From: a virus
IMG/VR virus record: IMGVR_UViG_3300021519_000066
Span: 1-25,501 of that record
DNA: 25,501 nt
Direction: 5' to 3' (one strand)
Part shown: positions 23,251-25,501 of the stretch, piece after piece
Position numbering within the stretch: the stretch's first letter is position 1
Layout of the letters: the number at the start of each line of letters is the position of its first letter
The notes under the pieces: model-generated
The model's input: only the letters and a program-made list of their open reading frames with translations
Database searches by the model: none
Told to the model about the DNA's origin: nothing
Program-made: the position numbers and the translations under genes

Positions 23251-25501
23251 ATGGCCAATTTAACAAGAATACAGAATAACCAAATAACTGATAGTACCAT
23301 TCAAGCCGGGGCTAAACTGGCGGCCGGGTCTATTACAGGTAACTTACTTGCAACAGCGGTAACATTTAATAGTAACATTACTATTCTTGGAAATTTAACA
23401 GTATCGAATAGCTACACGCAATTAAATTCCATTAACACATATATTAATGATCCTATTGTTGTTTTTAATAATGGATACACTGGCTCTCCTAGTTACGATA
23501 TTGGTATTTTAGTAAACAGAAATTTAAGTTCGTTGGCACCGTACGGTGCAGTAAATGCCGCGTGGGTATGGAAAGAAGCAGACTCAGCATTTGAAGGCAT
23601 ACTGACCACTGAGACTGGTACTAGTGCCGGTGCAATTACTAATTCTGGATGGGCCAACGTAAAAGTTGGCAATATTACTGGAGTATCTTCTACGATAAAT
23701 GGTACTTCTTATGTAAGTGGTGCAACAACGTTGGCGTCAACATTGGGTGTTACTGGCGCAACTACTTTATCGTCGACACTGGGTGTTACTGGCGCAACTA
23801 CTTTAAGCACAGCAACAGCAGGTGGATTACAGGCACAAGCAATTGGTAACGTAGCTCCTGGATCGGCAGCATTTACAACGATTACTGCAAGTGGTACATT
23901 GGCTGTAACCGGTGCAACTACTTTAAGCACAGCAACAGCAGGCGGCTTACAAGCCCAAGCAATTGGTAACGTAGCTCCTGGTACTGGCGCATTTACAAGC
24001 GGCACATATAGCTCAACGTTGAGTATAACTGGCGCAACAACTTTAAGTACAGCAACAGCTGGCGCATTACAAGCCCAAGCAATTGGTAATGTAACACCTG
24101 GATCGGCAGCGTTTACAACAATTACTGCTTCTGGTACGTTAGGGGTAATTGGCGCAACAACTTTAAGTACAGCAACAGCCGGCGCATTACAAGCACAAGC
24201 CATTGGTAATGTAACACCAGGTACAGCCGCATTTACGACTGGTACATTTAGTTCAACAGTTGATGTTACTGGTGCAACAACATTAAGTACAGCAACAGCA
24301 GGTGGCCTACAGGCACAAGCAATTGGTAATGTAACACCTGGTACAGCCGCATTTACTACAGCAACAGCTGGCGCATTACAAGCCCAAGCAATTGGTAATG
24401 TAACACCGGGCGCCGGTAATTTTACAACAGTGGCAGTAACAAACTTTAGCACAGCCAATGCAGTTATCACAGGTGGTAGCGTAAATGGATCACCAATTGG
24501 TGCAAGTTCTGCAAGTTCTGGTGCATTTACAACTATTACTGCTTCCAGTACATTGGGGGTAACTGGCGCAACTACATTGACTACAGCCACAGCTGGCGGC
24601 CTGCAAGCCCAAGCTATTGGTAACGTAACACCTGGATCTGGTGCGTTTACAACTATTACTGCTTCCGGTACATTAGGTGTAACTGGAGCAACAACTCTTT
24701 CAACTGCTACAGCAGGTGGACTACAAGCCCAAGCAATTGGTAACGTAACGCCTGGCTCAGCCGCATTTACTACAGGTACATTCAGTTCAACACTTGGTGT
24801 AACTGGAGCAACAACTCTTTCAACAGCTACCGCAGGTGGACTACAAGCCCAAGCTATTGGTAACGTAACACCGGGCACTGGTAATTTTACAACTGTGGCA
24901 GTAACTAATTTTAGTACAGCCAACGCAGTTATCACTGGTGGTAGTGTTAATGGATCACCAATTGGTGCAAGTTCTGCAAACTCTGGTGCATTTACAACAA
25001 TCACAGCAAGTAGTACATTGGGGGTAACTGGCGCAACAACTTTAAGTACAGCAACAGCTGGCGCATTACAAGCCCAAGCAATTGGTAACGTAGCTCCTGG
25101 TACAGCCGCATTTACTACAGGTACATTTAGTTCAACACTTGGTGTAACTGGTGCAACAACTTTAAGTACAGCAACAGCTGGCGCATTACAAGCACAGGCC
25201 ATTGGTAATGTGACACCGGGCACTGGTAATTTTACAACATTGGTTGCAACAAACTTTAGCTCAGGTAATGCAGTTATCACAGGCGGTAGTGTTAATGGAT
25301 CACCGATTGGTGCAAGTTCTACAAGCACTGGTGCATTTACCACATTAACAGCAAGTGGCGCAACTACTTTAACTAATGCAACAGCCGCTACCACAGCCGG
25401 CACAGGCGCATTGGTAGTATCGGGTGGTATTGGAGTTGCAAAAGATTCATTCTTTGGCGCCAACGTAACAATTTATGGTAACTTAGCAGTATCTGGACAA
25501 A
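23251..25501 (+). CDS. Repeat-rich fibre protein, truncated by the window edge (at least 750 residues)
   Basis: This frame is open from ATG 23251 to the window end with no stop, and AGGAG lies 11 bases upstream. Residues 1-155 hold the shaft module (ILGNLTVSNSYTQLNSINTY, NDPIVVFNNGYTG, YDIGILVNRN). From residue 157 the protein becomes a repeat array of 40-residue units starting GATTLSTATAGGLQAQAIGN, then VAPG or VTPG and AAFTT. At least seven exact-length units and three longer composites occur. It then reads GTGALVVSGGIGVAKDSFFG, typical of phage fibre shafts, and continues past the edge. The array probably makes a long trimeric beta shaft. Length beyond the window and the tip domain are unknown. 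Confidence 0.75.
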   Translation, partial: MANLTRIQNNQITDSTIQAGAKLAAGSITGNLLATAVTFNSNITILGNLTVSNSYTQLNSINTYINDPIVVFNNGYTGSPSYDIGILVNRNLSSLAPYGAVNAAWVWKEADSAFEGILTTETGTSAGAITNSGWANVKVGNITGVSSTINGTSYVSGATTLASTLGVTGATTLSSTLGVTGATTLSTATAGGLQAQAIGNVAPGSAAFTTITASGTLAVTGATTLSTATAGGLQAQAIGNVAPGTGAFTSGTYSSTLSITGATTLSTATAGALQAQAIGNVTPGSAAFTTITASGTLGVIGATTLSTATAGALQAQAIGNVTPGTAAFTTGTFSSTVDVTGATTLSTATAGGLQAQAIGNVTPGTAAFTTATAGALQAQAIGNVTPGAGNFTTVAVTNFSTANAVITGGSVNGSPIGASSASSGAFTTITASSTLGVTGATTLTTATAGGLQAQAIGNVTPGSGAFTTITASGTLGVTGATTLSTATAGGLQAQAIGNVTPGSAAFTTGTFSSTLGVTGATTLSTATAGGLQAQAIGNVTPGTGNFTTVAVTNFSTANAVITGGSVNGSPIGASSANSGAFTTITASSTLGVTGATTLSTATAGALQAQAIGNVAPGTAAFTTGTFSSTLGVTGATTLSTATAGALQAQAIGNVTPGTGNFTTLVATNFSSGNAVITGGSVNGSPIGASSTSTGAFTTLTASGATTLTNATAATTAGTGALVVSGGIGVAKDSFFGANVTIYGNLAVSGQ
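23719..25356 (+). repeat. Tandem 120-bp (40-codon) repeat array inside the fibre gene
   Basis: Two short 12-codon units start at 23719 and 23755. Full 120-base units start at 23791, 23911, 24031, 24151, 24565, 24685 and 25030. Longer composites start at 24271, 24805 and 25150, each carrying an extra NFSTANAVITGGSVNGSPIG-type insert. All lengths are multiples of three, so the reading frame is kept. Copies differ mostly at third codon positions and at a few variable residues near the end of each unit, which implies duplication followed by drift under protein-level selection. Confidence 0.9.

Noticed and set aside
23791-25149. CRISPR-like regular repeats
   Set aside because: The units are 120 bases, in frame, without unique spacers, and encode a fibre shaft.
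23709-25463. 584-residue open frame on the minus strand
   Set aside because: It is the antisense of the 120-bp repeats. The plus-strand frame has a ribosome-binding site, fibre domains and continuity from 23251, and the minus frame is monotonous Ala/Val/Pro sequence with no start signal.

Overview
This window is part of a T4-like myovirus genome (tailed phage, contractile-tail lineage). The diagnosis rests on a run of T4 core genes recognised by motif and order: late sigma factor gp55, recombination nuclease gp47/gp46, portal gp20, prohead core protein, prohead protease gp21, scaffold gp22 and major capsid gp23. Base composition is AT-leaning. Domain architecture resembles marine and freshwater T4-like phages (cyanophage or pelagiphage style fibre genes) more than coliphage T4 itself. 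The host cannot be told from the sequence. No tRNA, integrase, insertion sequence or CRISPR array was seen.

Layout. (1) 109-6136, rightward: gp55, gp47, gp46, two tandem radical SAM genes with matching cysteine patterns, and a GIY-YIG nuclease-fold gene. (2) 6137-6690: about 550 bases without a gene but full of perfect hairpins. The first part carries, in the right order and at near-normal spacing, several sequence blocks typical of bacterial RNase P RNA; this is the most unusual item in the window. (3) 6698-8169, leftward: a small two-helix holin-like protein, a small hub-associated protein and a gp26-like baseplate hub protein, with a leftward terminator between the holin and the other two. 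(4) 8229-17000, rightward: a tape-measure-like protein with an embedded M15-type peptidase domain, then the head cluster gp20, small core protein, acidic prohead core protein, gp21, gp22 and gp23. (5) 17035-25501, rightward: two UUCG-loop terminators bracket a small structural gene, followed by at least six fibre-type structural genes. The last is a large protein built of 40-residue repeats that runs off the right edge.

How it fits together. gp55 would direct late transcription. T4-like late promoter elements (core TAAATA, sometimes the full TATAAATA) lie upstream of the tape-measure, prohead core, 147-aa, 198-aa and repeat-fibre genes and upstream of the leftward holin. gp47 and gp46 instead have sigma70-like -35/-10 elements placed so close to their ATG that the transcripts would be nearly leaderless. 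Head genes are closely spaced, mostly with good Shine-Dalgarno sites. The fibre genes share modules, which suggests duplication and shuffling.
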